From Pseudoscleropodium purum (Eukaryota; Streptophyta; Bryopsida; Hypnales; Brachytheciaceae), in NCBI GenBank assembly GCA_963969395.1, contig OZ017795.1, positions 24,285,063 to 24,349,062 on the forward strand: a DNA stretch of 64,000 bases, read 5' to 3'. The notes under the pieces are model-generated. The model was not told the origin of the DNA. It ran no database searches and saw only the letters and a list, made by a program, of their open reading frames with translations. Shown piece after piece: positions 1-11,959 of the stretch. Position 1 is the stretch's first letter. Each line of letters begins with the position of its first letter. The translations under genes and the position numbers were made by a program.

Positions 1-193
1 TTCAAGGCCGCAATAAACGTAAGAAATTTCAGTTACTACTGTACCGTATTTGCTGCTTTTGTGATTCTTGGTAAGGAAGTAGCAAGACTTTGAGAGGTGC
101 TGTGGCTGTTCTAATTATTTCATCCACATCCACTAACTGATGAAAAACCTCATCCGCTTCCGACGAAATGCGTCCACCTTGCATGGGGATTTC
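1..193. other. upstream flank of eIF4E copy 1
   Basis: This stretch lies upstream of the telo-box and start codon of the first eIF4E gene and holds no convincing coding sequence. It probably contains part of the promoter. I could not identify a TATA box or transcription start with confidence. Confidence 0.3.
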
Positions 194-201
194 TAGGGTT
201 T
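194..201 (+). promoter_or_regulatory. telo-box (TAGGGTTT) upstream of eIF4E copy 1
   Basis: TAGGGTTT is the reverse complement of AAACCCTA, the core of the plant telo-box found in promoters of many translation-related genes. It ends 166 bp before the ATG at 368. The convergent paralog has the same motif, read in the same direction relative to its gene, at almost the same distance. The shared position makes a regulatory role more likely than chance, but function is inferred. Confidence 0.5.
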
Positions 202-367
202 CCCACGTCGCTGCACGTCTCCCTGAGCTTTATTGCTGTCCGAGCAATTTTCTTGGTGCATTTTGCGAAGATTGTTTCCTTGGCCATTACGAGGGCGGTG
301 TCGGTGGCGTCAAATTTCGTGGAGATTCGTTCCTTGGCAGAATTTTGGTGGTGAAGACCCATCGATC

Positions 368-2245
368 ATGACGATGTCGGAGTATGAGATTGCAACCTCC
401 ATGGAGGCCATGAGGTTGAACGAGGGGAAAGCGAACGGAGACCTCGAGGAATTCGATGCGTTCGACAAGGGATTGTCAGATCGGAATGTCGAAGTGAAGA
501 AGCATCTTCTGGAGCATTCGTGGACGTTTTGGTTCGACAATCCGAACGGAAAACAGAAACAGGCGGCATGGGGGAGCTCGCTGCGTCCTGTGTACACGTT
601 CAACAGCGTGGAAGCCTTTTGGTGGTACGGCTCTTCGTCGCAGTGATCTTCTGCTCTTCCTGTGATCTATTTTTGGTTTTTGAGTCCTCAGTTTCGGCGA
701 TTTCAGTTTAGGATTTTAAATTTTTCATGAAATGTGGCCGAGGTCGGAGATTTTTGGTTTAATTTGACCTGGATTGAATGATCTCTTATTAATTATATTT
801 TGTGAATATGTTGGCTCCTGTTGGCTTTTTTCAGTATGTATAACAACGTCTTGCAACCAAGCAAGCTGGTCCCGGGAGCAGATTTTCACTGCTTTAAGGC
901 TGGAATTGAACCCAAGTGGGAGGACCCTAAGTGCGCTCTCGGTGGCAAGTGGACCGCTCAGACGCCTCGAAGTGGTGGAAAGTCTCTGCTGGACACTTAC
1001 TGGCTTCACACTGTACGTTTCGCCTTTCTTGGGAATGGATCTCACAAAAATTTGCGGGGGATTAACGAATGGTCTGGTTAAAGTAGATTACCGCAATATG
1101 TAATCATCCTTTAATTTCAGAGAAATTGTGTGTATGCTTGTGATGTTATAAATGAATCTCAGTCGTGTGCACATGAATTATGTGCAAGCGCAGTTGCTGG
1201 CGATGATCGGAGAGCAATTTGAAGAAGGGGAAGACATTTGCGGGGCAGTGGTGAGTGTAAGGAGGGCTCAAGATAAGATTGCTATCTGGACCAAGACCGC
1301 ATCCAACGAAGCTGCTCAGGTATGCGCAACTCAATTTCTAAGATGCTGGTATGTGTTTACTATTGAAACCAGATAATAGGTTTTCGAATAACTACCCTTC
1401 GCCTCGGTATAGAAAAAGAGAGGATCCTATCCTGTCAGTTGATTTGCGTAGTCAATACTGACTGATCTTAGGGTTGAAGAATTAATAGATTCTGTACAGT
1501 TCCGCTAGCTGTGTGTCTATTAGTTTGGGCAAAGCGACGTAGTCAGGTAGAGCTTGCATGTGAGACATTCGATCTGCGAAATTCTGTTACACGCTTGTTC
1601 TTCTTCCTCTCCGCTTGGCCATATTCACTGAATTGGAGTGTTCCGCATCTTCGAGCTGAACATGATCCTGGTCGATATTGACATAATGCATAACATTCCG
1701 GTATAGTATGAGAGTTTTTATTGTGTCTTGGTAATGTGACGACTGTTTTTTACTTCGTTACGAAACGTGTGCACGTTTCAGAGCATGGTGATGATATTCA
1801 GAGTGGTGTGGGTGATGCTTGCAGATAAGCATTGGAAAGCAATGGAAGGATATATTAGACTACAACGAAAAGATTGGCTATGTCGTCCACGTAAGTTGCT
1901 CTTCCATATGCTCATTGATAGTTTGGCACCTTCGAAGCACCTTGAAGGCATTTGACTAGCTGTGGGTTCGTAGGCTGAGTTGAGACTCTGTTTTCTTGCT
2001 TGTGTCAGTGTTTCTTTTCAGATTCTCTTCGTTCTTGGTTGTGGGCAATCGACTTATGTTCTTTGGTCCTCCTTGTTCGGCAATAGGCACTATTTCTAAG
2101 GGTGTTACATCAGACTGTTTACCAAAAGGATTAGTTCGTGGTCATGCATGTGTATTATTGGGCACCAGTTTTACGCTGCGTCTTGGATGGTCAGGATGAC
2201 GCTAAGAGACAGGAGAAGAACGCAAAAAACAGGTACACGGTGTAA
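368..2245 (+). CDS. eIF4E: eukaryotic translation initiation factor 4E, copy 1 (five exons, 225 aa)
   Basis: This is a cap-binding translation initiation factor that recognises the mRNA 5' m7G cap in the cytoplasm and binds eIF4G. The exons are 368-624, 835-1012, 1194-1319, 1825-1890 and 2195-2245. All introns are GT-AG and the frame closes exactly to 225 residues. The cap-stacking tryptophans are visible as W68 and W114, with W177 in the IAIWT motif. E115 after W114 is the usual base-recognition acid. C119 and C161 match the plant redox cysteine pair. The C-terminus reads KNRYTV. The loop after GGKWT is about four residues longer than I recall for angiosperm eIF4E. One oddity is HLL (46-48) in place of the near-universal HPL of the eIF4G-contact strand; the neighbouring paralog has HPL. 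The ATG at 368 has A at -3, and a second in-frame ATG follows at 374. It could be classed as eIF4E or eIFiso4E; the family is certain, the class less so. Confidence 0.95.
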
Positions 2246-3287
2246 GCAGACTGCAAGCGGATCGCTGACGTGCAGACGTCCTAGTTAAATATTGATGGTC
2301 ATTTTTGCAAAGCAGGCCATCCAGTTTGTAGACTAACGAGGAAGGAAGCGAGTTAAGAGTAGAAAGACTGAAGAATTTTATCGTCAGTCAGAGTTCCAGA
2401 CCTACTTTGGTTCTGCCATAAAAACTGAGGACATAAGACTACACTTGTAATGTGCTCAAGACCACAGATGAAGCCTGCGAACCGGAAATATATCGCGGTG
2501 CAGTTTACAGTTCATATGAAGCCCTAACGATGGTGAAGTGTGGCAATTTTTGATACGTACAGTAGGATTGCCAATCAGAAACACAAGTGTGTCTGAGTTG
2601 GATAGGAAAGAACCGCAATTTGGTTTAGAATGTAAAGTGTACTGTATTCGAGAATTCCACTATTAACTTTTTTCTGGCATGTTACATCTCTTCCCATTTG
2701 AATTCCCCAGAAGAGCGAAGTCAGATCTCAAAAATAGAGTAACAGGAATAAGTGCAATGAGTAACGTCCATCTATCAGGAGAGTAAGTTGGAACATATTC
2801 GCTCAGGAATAATTACGATTGCCAGCACGTCGCTACTGATTTCGAAACACAAACTTCTCATTTCAAACAATGTATTGAATTGTTCAGTTAGGAAGTAGGA
2901 ACTGACGCAGACGGTGGGCTTCGAGACGTCATGACCAAGCCAATATATTTCAATCCCCAGTATGTTAATTCAACGTTCAAGCTGCTTCATAGCGATCAAT
3001 ACAAGACTCTTCCAAGCAAAATCTCTCAATTATCCGAATGTACCTTCAACAACATTGTGGCATCTCGCTCTATTCTAAAGCCTTAAACTACCGAAGATAA
3101 TTATACATTCTCCAAGTACAGAAATAACAGAAGCAGCAAAAGCTTGTAACTTGCTCTGCCATTCTCTGCAGTCTAAAAAACGGATGACTACCACAGCTGT
3201 TGAGCACCTCACCGACCAGAGAGGCGACCCAATCATAAATAAGCTGACAGTCCAAACGACGGTGTGAAGTCTAATGAGCCCTAGGTC
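2246..3287. other. convergent intergenic region between the eIF4E copies
   Basis: This 1,042-bp stretch holds the 3' untranslated regions and terminators of both convergent eIF4E genes. No open frame of note is present on either strand. Polyadenylation sites cannot be placed from sequence alone. Confidence 0.5.
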
Positions 3288-5149
3288 CTAAACGTTATAT
3301 CTGTTTTTAGCACCCTTGTCTTGTCTCTTTGCGTCCTCCTGTAGCAACAAAAAAAGTTTTTAGTTGCGTTGAAAGAATAAATGACATCAGTTCTTGTTAT
3401 GATAACATTACATATTTAATCAAACATCTTGTTGCTGACCGCTAATTGACATTTAAGACAGGGCTGAAAGAATATCTATCGCTGATCACCAAGTTCAAAC
3501 AATCAATTGCATAGATCAAGTCCTTCACCGCGTATGAGCCGTTGAATGTCATAAGATTTTTAAGAGTAAGCTGTACAAAGGCAACAAAGGAAGCCAATAT
3601 AGATTCTAGAATAAGTTGATGATGTAACTCACATGTACTAGATAACCAAGCTTGTCATTGTAGTCCAAAACATCCTTCCACTGCTTCCCAATGCTAACCT
3701 GCAAGCTCCAGAAATGACCCTCTATTAGCTGCCACTCACAATCTTTGTCTGACTGGCCGGGGAGGACAACTAACGTACGCTGCTATATCACAAACACAAT
3801 TTATTTGCATCAATAATCGGCCAAACCATCCACCAGAATTTTACGACACTGAGACCTAAAAGTACAGTATAGTAGAGACTTAAACAGATCACATAACCAT
3901 CCCTGCACAACAATCCCCGCCTATAACCAAAAGAAATACCAAAGCTGGAATTTTGAGTAATTCGAAAATTTCTCTAAATCTTTGAACCAGGCTCCGGACA
4001 GCGGATAAAAATATAACCCTACTCCATGTGCATCTTGGCTGCAACGTCCCCTGGCTGAGTGAACCAGCAAAGATCCAGTTGGACCTAAACCTAAACTATC
4101 AATCTGGCATTTGCTAGTTTCAACTTAATAACCCACCTGAGCAGCCTCGTTTGATGCAGTCTTCGTCCAAATAGCAACTTTATCCTGTGCCCTCCTCACA
4201 CTCACAACTGCTCCACAAATTTCATCACCTTCATCGAATTGCTCTCCGATCATCGCCAGCAACTGCACACATATACGTACATTTGAACGTTCGAACGGTT
4301 CACAGTACTATAAAACAGGATACGGTACCGCTAAATCTAGTGTGTACAAAATGACTGATGAAAAAATGAAGAATGCTAAAACATTGACAGCTTCCAAGTA
4401 CTCTTCACGTTACAAACGGGCAATTCAAAACACACAGAAACTACAATCAGGGAAGGGGTACCATACAGTGTGAAGCCAGTATGTGTCAAGTGCGGCCTTG
4501 CCGCTACTTCTAGGAGGCTGGGCAGTCCATTTTCCACCATGAGCGCATTTTGGATCCTCCCACTTCGGCTCAATTCCAGCCTTGAAGCAGTGGAAATCAG
4601 CACCCGCAATCAGCTTGCTAGGTTGCAAAACATTGTTGTACAGGCTGCAAACGGGTAGAACCATAATCATTTAAGTATGCCCCTAAGAAATCAGATTCAC
4701 CGACGCCACAAATGCGACGCCCTAGGTAACTGCAACCGATAGTAACAAATTAACCGCAAACCATGACGCGACAACCAAACCTAGTCGACCTCGAAGCATA
4801 TCATGTGAACAGAAAAGCACAAGAATCCACCAACGACGTCAAAGTAGAAAAATCAACAAGAGGAGAAAAACTCCCCGTGAAAACCAAGGCAGAGAGGTAA
4901 ATACCACCAAAATTCCTCCACGGTCTGAAACGTGTAAACAGGACGAAGGGAGCTTCCCCATGTCGCCTGCTTCTGCTTCCCGTTGGGGTTGTCAAACCAA
5001 AATGTCCACGAATGCTCCAAAGGATGCTTCTTCACCTCTGCTGGACGATCTACGGGCTTCTCCACAATCTCTCCCTCCTCCAGCCCATCGTCGAGCTTGG
5101 AATCGTCCAACCGCAGGGCCTCGGTGCTTGCTGCCAACTCGTCAGCCAT
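3288..5149 (-). CDS. eIF4E: eukaryotic translation initiation factor 4E, copy 2 (five exons, 221 aa)
   Basis: This paralog of the gene at 368-2245 lies on the opposite strand. In transcription order the exons are 5149-4905, 4644-4467, 4262-4137, 3698-3633 and 3338-3288, with GT-AG introns. Exons 2 to 5 have the same lengths as in copy 1 (178, 126, 66 and 51 nt); only exon 1 differs (245 against 257 nt). The cap-binding tryptophans are W64, W110 and W173, and the canonical HPL motif is at 42-44. The acidic N-terminal tail ([12 protein letters not shown]) and the KNRYNV C-terminus differ from copy 1. The arrangement indicates a local inverted duplication, old enough for the introns to have diverged while the core protein stayed conserved. 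The ATG at 5149 is the first in frame and gives a normal family length. Both copies look functional. Confidence 0.95.
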
Positions 5150-5320
5150 GGCTAGTCTTGCACGTCTTCTTCGATTCTGAGACCAAAAAGAAAGTCCGAA
5201 AAAGTTTCACAACCACGAAAACAGCTCACCTGCTCTAGATAGCGAAAGAACTGCGGAGTTCGCAGTAACTCAACAACTGAACACCTGGGAGAAAATTCAA
5301 AGCACGGTTGGGCTTCCTCC

Positions 5321-5329
5321 AAACCCTAA
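5321..5329 (-). promoter_or_regulatory. telo-box (AAACCCTAA) upstream of eIF4E copy 2
   Basis: A perfect AAACCCTAA on the plus strand reads TTAGGGTTT in the direction of the gene. It lies 171 bp upstream of the ATG at 5149. Position and orientation match the telo-box of copy 1. Telo-boxes are known from plant promoters of ribosomal-protein and elongation-factor genes. Confidence 0.55.
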
Positions 5330-5359
5330 AGGAAGGGTTTTCCATTCCCGGAACGGCAC

Positions 5360-5391
5360 GGGACGGGACGGGCCGGGTCGGGTCGGGTCGG
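5360..5391 (+). promoter_or_regulatory. G-quadruplex-capable tract, six GGG runs with 2-nt loops
   Basis: GGG triplets occur at 5360, 5365, 5370, 5375, 5380 and 5385, separated by AC, AC, CC, TC and TC, followed by GG at 5390. This exceeds the usual four-run rule. It lies about 210 bp upstream of the eIF4E copy 2 ATG, with the G-rich strand being the template strand of that gene. Function is inferred. Confidence 0.6.
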
Positions 5392-7844
5392 CCTGATGAG
5401 CTTCGCCATTGGATTAGCGATTCTGGTGGACTGAAAATAGCCCAAGGTTAGCCACCCCATTTAGGTTCGTCACAATTTCCCTAGGAGGGTTCAGGAAGCA
5501 TGAGTTTTTTTGGTTTTTTAATGAGTAGAGTTTTAGTATGAAAGGTTGTAGGAATTGGATTCACATTTATTTGAAAAATTCTACATTATTTAAAAATTTT
5601 GAAGTCATTTGCTCTTGAGTTTATAAGTACCATCGTCATAACATTGTTAGCCAAGCTTTTGTAGTCCTTGACAAAAGAAGGATAATTCCCCCAGGATACT
5701 TGCTAGGAAGTTCAATTGTAATACAAACAAAACTATTGGCTAACCGGTTGTTGATTCATCAATGAGCTACTGGTTGATGGAAAGTAAGCAAAGTCTGGCA
5801 TCTCTAGATTGGTTGCAATAATTGATGGCTATAGTAATTTCAAAAGTTTAGATGCTAGGGGCTCCCGTTTTGGGAGGAAGCAAAAGGGACCCCCCTTACA
5901 TTGGTGAACAATGTTATGATGTAACTTTAAAATTAACACAAATTGAGTATGAAGTGAATCTAGAATAGTCATCTTATTCATTTTAAATGATCAAAATAAT
6001 CTTTTGAAATGGTCATAGTGAAAAGGTCTTGAAATAACATTAATCTCAATAGTTGGTACTTAAAAAAGTGAAAGATCTTCTATAGCTTCTAAAACACTTC
6101 TAAATGGTCATTTGAACCCCCTAAAAGTGTCGCTCAATCATTGCTTCAATTATCCTATAATGTATTGATACACATTTTTTATTCTTTGGGAACCTTGTTC
6201 TTTTTTATTTTTCATTTATTGGGGTATGTCCTTTTTGTTGCTAGTAATTGGAATTATGGGCAAGAAGGTGTATGATGTTTGTTTTTTCTTTTGTCTACTA
6301 GGTGATTGGATAGTTTTCAGCATGGACGGGGAACCAACTAGAGACTTGGCAAGAGGGAATAAAGCTTCAACTACAAGGATAAAATGGTGATAGTGCTTAG
6401 CCACAAGAAAACATGTGATAAATGAGGAAAGAAAAAAGGATTGACCAAATTGGACAATCTATGTAGGATTTTGTGAATCAAACTAAGGTGGTTACTTTAA
6501 AATTGCCTCTAATTGAGTTGTAGGTAATTCAAAAAATAATTTATGAATAGTGAATAAAAAATAGCAAATATATGTACAAAAAAATAAAAAATGTAATATG
6601 AATTTTCAAATTCCACCCAAAAATGAGACTATAGTAGTGGAACAAAGTATTGAAAGTAGATTGCTTGAAACAAATAATAGAAACGTCTAAATGAATGATC
6701 TCATTTGAAAGCTTCTCCCCCCTAAGATATCAAAAGTAAAAGAAATGGAGTTGTAATAGTATTACTATATTGATATTGAAAAAATATGAATGCTTATTAA
6801 CCAATAAGCAATGTAAAGGCTTTTTAGAGTCATGAATAACCATATTATATGAGCTTCAAAGCTTGTCACATGTACCAATACCACCAATGCTTGTTTTAAG
6901 GAAAGCATTGAAAAATCCCCCAAAATCATGCATGGCCCCTTGAAAATGAACCTAACACAACTACCAAGAAGTAGAAATCAATAGCAAAAGCCAACCATTA
7001 GGAATGTGGTTACTTGAAGCTATCGAAGAAACCCCATCGTGGGAAGTTAATAGATGGCAAGCAAGGCGCTATAGAATTTCAAACTGCAAACACAATAGAA
7101 CCTCGCCCCACTTTTGCTTCTTCCATTTTAGAGCTCCAAACTTGCTTTGTGATATAATCCTACCATGCTACTGTTACCATTTTAAAGCTTTGCTTTTACA
7201 CAACAACTTCCAAGTGCATTGTACTCATATACGGCAAGACAAGTTGATAAATGTGAACATGTTATTATTTACTTGTGATTGTATGTAGTTGCTCTTTCTT
7301 TTGTATAGTGACCTAGATTTTAGTTGTAGACATTGACTTGTGTTATAACATTGCAAGTTTGTTGTAGAAGATGACATAATTGTGACTGAGGTTGAGGATG
7401 CTAATGTTTTGAAGTTTGCAACTAAGAAGGAATCACTTGTCATACTATTACGGTGTCATCTTGCTACAATAATGTTGGGTCCCAATGCTCCATGCATTAC
7501 AATGTTGGACTCATGAAACCCTAATTACTTTCAACAATCTTCTTAGTCTATCCAATCTATTCACAACAAATGCTTGTGCATGGGTTCAATCCATTGAGTT
7601 TCAATTTTAGGCTCTATCATGTTGCTAGGCTTCATCATAATCATGAACAAAATGAAAATTGTCATTTTCATTGAGAAACACACAATGACCAAGAATACTA
7701 GCATGTGAGTATGGATAATTAGCACATTTGAAATAATGATTCTAGATCTCTTTGGTTATGAAAATGAAATGCCTTCAAGTAGTACCTCTCCACAATACGT
7801 GTAGCTTTAGCATGAATGTGGGCAAGTAAAAGAATGCCAACAAC
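5392..7844. other. AT-rich intergenic DNA, no gene seen
   Basis: The composition switches to AT-rich just after the eIF4E copy 2 promoter. Only short, unconserved open frames occur. I see no protein motif, clear terminal repeat or RNA gene here. Confidence 0.5.
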
Positions 7845-7847
7845 TAA

Positions 7848-8190
7848 GGGACGCCTCACACATGGGCTAACCAAGTCGAGAGGCTATGGGAGTTCATGGC
7901 CAAACTTTGGGCGAGAGTTCAAAGAAATGGCAATAAATGGTTAAAATTCAATGGACTCTCAACCAAAGTTTGAGTCGCCACAAAGTGGCAACCCAAACTT
8001 TGGTCAAGAGTCTGTCACAAGGCCATCGCCATAAAGGAGCTAGGCTACTATGTAGGCAGTTTGGAGGGCGACAAACTTTGGATTGTGCCACCTAGTGTGA
8101 AGGGTCCAGAGGCCAAAGTCAAGGTTTTTTTAAATCTGATTGGTAGAAGCCAACAAACTCTCGACATTCAGCCCATGTGTGAAGCGACTT
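7848..8190 (-). mobile_element. PIF/Harbinger-type (Tourist-like) MITE, copy 1
   Basis: A 343-bp element has imperfect 20-bp terminal inverted repeats: the left end reads GGGACGCCTCACACATGGGC and the right end, reversed, AAGTCGCTTCACACATGGGC. It is flanked by TAA at 7845-7847 and 8191-8193, the 3-bp duplication typical of PIF/Harbinger elements. The interior matches, in inverted orientation, the element at 31416-31747. It encodes no protein; the open frame running through its right end is incidental. Confidence 0.75.
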
Positions 8191-8193
8191 TAA

Positions 8194-9354
8194 GTAGATA
8201 TATAGATCTTGCATTCATTTCTATATATTTGATTGCATGCCTTTCAATTGAATGTTGTCTATTCACTACAAAAAAATGGGATCCTAATCAAGAAAAGCTC
8301 AATGCATTTACATTGATTACGACAATTTTCTTTTGAGCAGTATATTGATCTAGCAATCCTTTAAACATTAATCAACATAATTGTATTGATTTGACCCAAA
8401 ACAATTTGCTCAATTGATTCTACAATCTTTTAAACATCATTTTCATTTTTCCACATATCATAGTAGTAGAACAAGGTCACCAAAAAATATTATTTAAAAG
8501 ATTGCTTGATATTTAAAACTATTAAAAATTTGATATTCAATATTATTTAAAACTTGATATTCAAAATTATTTCTTTTGTTTATGAGAAAAAATAACAAAA
8601 TGAATCTTCTAATGTACATTTTCTATATCACTTGGAAGTTTTGAAAAATTCTTAAAAATAAGCATTTCATTGAAGTTTGAAGGTTGAAGATTCATAATTA
8701 AATTTCTAAATATAGAGTGATACCCAAAAATTCATTACATTGTATTGTTTTACATTGCAATGTACTTCTATTAAAAAAAAAGTTAGTTTCTTTTAATATG
8801 CTTTATATTTGATATGAATTTTCCTCATTTTTTCTTCAAAAATCTATGGTAATTTGAAACTTTTCCAAAAAATTCAAAAAAAATATGACCAATATGAAAC
8901 AAGTGTTTTCATCTTTGAAAATAAAAACCAAAAAATTACTTATAACTAAAGAAGAAATGGAAGATATAAAGTGAAGAACTTTCAAATTTGATTAAGTAGT
9001 TATAGGCTTTTTCCCTTAGGGATAACACTAGACTCACCTTGAATGAATACCGTTGAAGTACAAAAAGTCTCAACTTTCATTGGTTAATTCAAAAAACTCC
9101 TCACCTTTGATTGGTTGCTTTAGAAAATTGTGGTGGTTTTGAATCTTAGAAATATTCATTCAAGGCTATTTTCCAAATGTCAAAAACAAATAGTGTTGCA
9201 ATTAGGTGTTGCTACCTTATACAATAGATTAATCTCTATAAATACTTGACTATATTTCACCAAAAATACTTTAAAACTATTATTTCTAATGTTAAGAGCT
9301 ACAATGAGAATAAACAATATCTTTTGCATGATCAACTTCAAGATCTTCTACAAT
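8194..9354. other. AT-rich intergenic DNA
   Basis: No gene or well-bounded repeat is recognised. CACTACAAAAAAATGGGATCC near 8266 resembles the start of a CACTA-type terminus, but I found no partner end. The rest is low-complexity AT-rich sequence. Confidence 0.4.
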
Positions 9355-9362
9355 ACTAGTAT

Positions 9363-9639
9363 CATGGTTGTCATAGTGGACGGACGTCCGGTTCACCCGT
9401 CCGTTAAAGGTCCCGCCCGTCCGATACAGTCAACACATAGTTGACTTTCTGATAACGGAAAAAAAGGCCACATGGATGCCATGTGGATTAAGGAACATGC
9501 TGGGCGCAGACGAGATCGTCAAGGCGTGGACGAGGTGACGTGTCATTCCGCAAAATTGCACAAGTTACAAAATTAAAGCCGTCCAGACCGTCCATCCGTC
9601 CGGTCCAATGACCCTAACTCGCCCGTTATGACAACCATG
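9363..9639. mobile_element. hAT-type MITE with perfect 8-bp target duplication
   Basis: A 277-bp GC-rich block stands out in AT-rich surroundings. Its ends are perfect 13-bp inverted repeats (CATGGTTGTCATA / TATGACAACCATG). It is flanked by the identical octamer ACTAGTAT at 9355-9362 and 9640-9647. An 8-bp duplication and CA...TG termini are the hallmark of the hAT superfamily. Inside are several GTCCG/CGTCC motifs in both orientations. It has no coding capacity. Confidence 0.85.
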
Positions 9640-9647
9640 ACTAGTAT

Positions 9648-10520
9648 GGAAACATATGGAAAAATTCATACACTTTGACCATGTGGATTGTAAGATATTA
9701 GTGTTAAAAAAAATCCACCTTGCATATGTAGGTTTTCAAACTTTGAACCTCCTTAGCTTAATTCTTTTGCACTATATAGATGTAAGGTTTAAATCTAAAT
9801 TGTAGATAATTGAGTTATAAATCTAGCCAAGGAAAAAAGTTCAAAAGAAAACTAATAATTTTCATTCTATAGGAATTTGTTAAGTAGAAGTAGGTATAAG
9901 ATGAAATCAAAAATTAAATTGTTAATAGTTCTTAAATGGAATTGAAATATGTCAATCCTAATTGTCAAATTGTTGTAGTAAGTAATCTACACCATGTGGG
10001 TGTTTTAATTTTGAAGAACTGTAAGAAATTAAATTCATAAAAAAATCAAATAAGTTTTTTTTTCAAAAGGATGTTGGAATGGAATGAACCAAACTTTTCC
10101 AAAAAGACATTAGTATTTTCTATATGGAAAAAAATGATTTTGAGTTGTTGTTTTTCTATTGTCAAGAGTTAAGTATTTTCTGCTTAAAAGGATAATTTTT
10201 TTTATCCTTCATACCAAAGGAAATTTAAAAAAATTATATTCTTATAAAGATAGTACATGTATTCTCTAACTTTTAAAATTAGTTTAAGAAAAATTTAGTA
10301 AAATTTGACACCATAGGAATGAAGAAGTGCTAGCTAGCATATGAGAATAGAATCTATAGAGCCCATGAACCTAAGAAATTGTATTATTGATACCTTTTAT
10401 GGTTATAGGCGTCTATATTATAATTTTTTTTATGTAATAGTGTACCTACATCACAAAGTTTAGACCTTATGGTTTGTCAGCAATTATCATGTGATTATTG
10501 TTGTTTCATGGGTTCACACA
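9648..10520. repeat. diverged segment related to the TTAA-ended family
   Basis: Stretches such as the phrase around 9670-9710 (ATGTGGATTGTAAGATATTAG) and the block at 9850-9960 match internal parts of the TTAA-ended elements and are repeated at about 10690-10950. I could not define both ends. No gene is seen. Confidence 0.4.
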
Positions 10521-11445
10521 TTAATTCCTAAAGTCCCAAGGCCGTTTTTCTGTCAAAAACCACTCAAAACCATCATTTTTGTTGCGTTCATCCAAGAAAA
10601 CAAAAAAATCATTTTTTTAGAATCTAACCATAGGATGTTGTACTTTACTTGTCTTAGCTCATGTGGTAAGATTTTCATGAAGTTTGACTGTACAGATTGG
10701 AAGATATTAGCATTCAAAGTTAAAAAAGAAAGTTTTTTTGAACATTAGAGTGCAATTTCAGATGACTTTGACCGCAAATTGTACCATTCTTTTGCACTAT
10801 AGACTTTGAATTTATAATTTTTATGTTGAAGAATTGAGCTGAAAATCTAGGAAAAAAATTCAAGAAAACACACTTGATTTTCATTTTCTAAAAAAATGCT
10901 AAGTAGAAGTAGGTCCAAGATTGGAAAAAAAACTAAATTGTTAATAACTCCAAGATGAGATTGAAAGACAATAATTCCAATGGTGAGATTGTTTTAGCAA
11001 GAAAACACAACATTCTCAAAAAAAATTGTGGAAAATTGTGAAAATTGCATTCAGAAATGAATCCTAAAAGTTATTTTTCAAGAAGATGCTGAAATTGCCC
11101 AAAAAACAAGATTGTCCTTAACTTTCTCATTATTAGTTCAAATAGAACAAATCAAAGCTTCACATGTAGAAAAAAATGAAATATTTTAGAGGGAAAAAAA
11201 ATTAAAATTTATTTTGATTTTTTGTGATTTTTTTCGTATTACCTGTTAAGTTTAGTTTTAGGCTTTTTGTGGTATAACTTTTGCTACCGAGCACCAATTG
11301 AAATAAAAATTCTATTCCCATGTAGATAATCAGTTTTTCTATCTTACGGAAAAAATTCAAAACAATTCACCAAAAATTGAGGTCACAAGAACCTGCTCAA
11401 AATCTGATTTGTCCTCCGAGGGGACATTAGGAATTTAGAGGTTAA
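10521..11445 (+). mobile_element. TTAA-ended repeat element, copy 1
   Basis: A 925-bp AT-rich element starts TTAATTCCTAAAG and ends TTTAGAGGTTAA. It shares internal phrases (GATTGGAAGATATTAGCATT, AAGTAGAAGTAGG) with the copies at 19874-20796 and others. No transposase is encoded; the short open frame at 10491-10748 crosses its border and is not a gene. Confidence 0.6.
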
Positions 11446-11959
11446 TTACAATTTATTGCATCCTTACAATGCATTACTTGCAATTGCATTGTAAATGTTT
11501 GTACAAATCCCTCTTTTGAGTACTCCAAAACTACATTTTGAAAATTAAAGTGAAACTCAAAGTTTTTACACAATAGGAATGTATCGATTTCTATTTGTAA
11601 GTTGAAACATATTTAAATAATGTTATCTTTAGTCTTAGTCTAGAATATTTTGTCCAACATTAAGATAATTTTGGGATGGAGGGAATATGATACAAACACC
11701 TTCAAACTGTTGTACGTACATGAGAACTAGGTTCAAAGTTCAAGGTTCACATCACTAGGTTCAAGGTTCACATCTTTGTGTTCATGTACAGAGATCATTA
11801 TATAGGAACCTCCTCCCAAATCTAAAAAAACAATTCATGACTTTGAACTTTTAGGAATAAACCTTGAAAAATAATCTGATTTTAGACCAATTGGTGCACT
11901 CTCATTTTTACAATGATTTGGAAAAATCATCCATGAGCTACTTTTTGGCTAGAGCATCC
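11446..11959. other. AT-rich spacer, no gene
   Basis: The spacer contains a short tandem phrase near 11735-11780 in which AGGTTCAAGGTTCACATC recurs. Nothing else is recognisable. Confidence 0.35.

Noticed and set aside
10491..10748. An 85-codon open frame
   Set aside because: It crosses the border of a TTAA-ended element and has no support in other copies.
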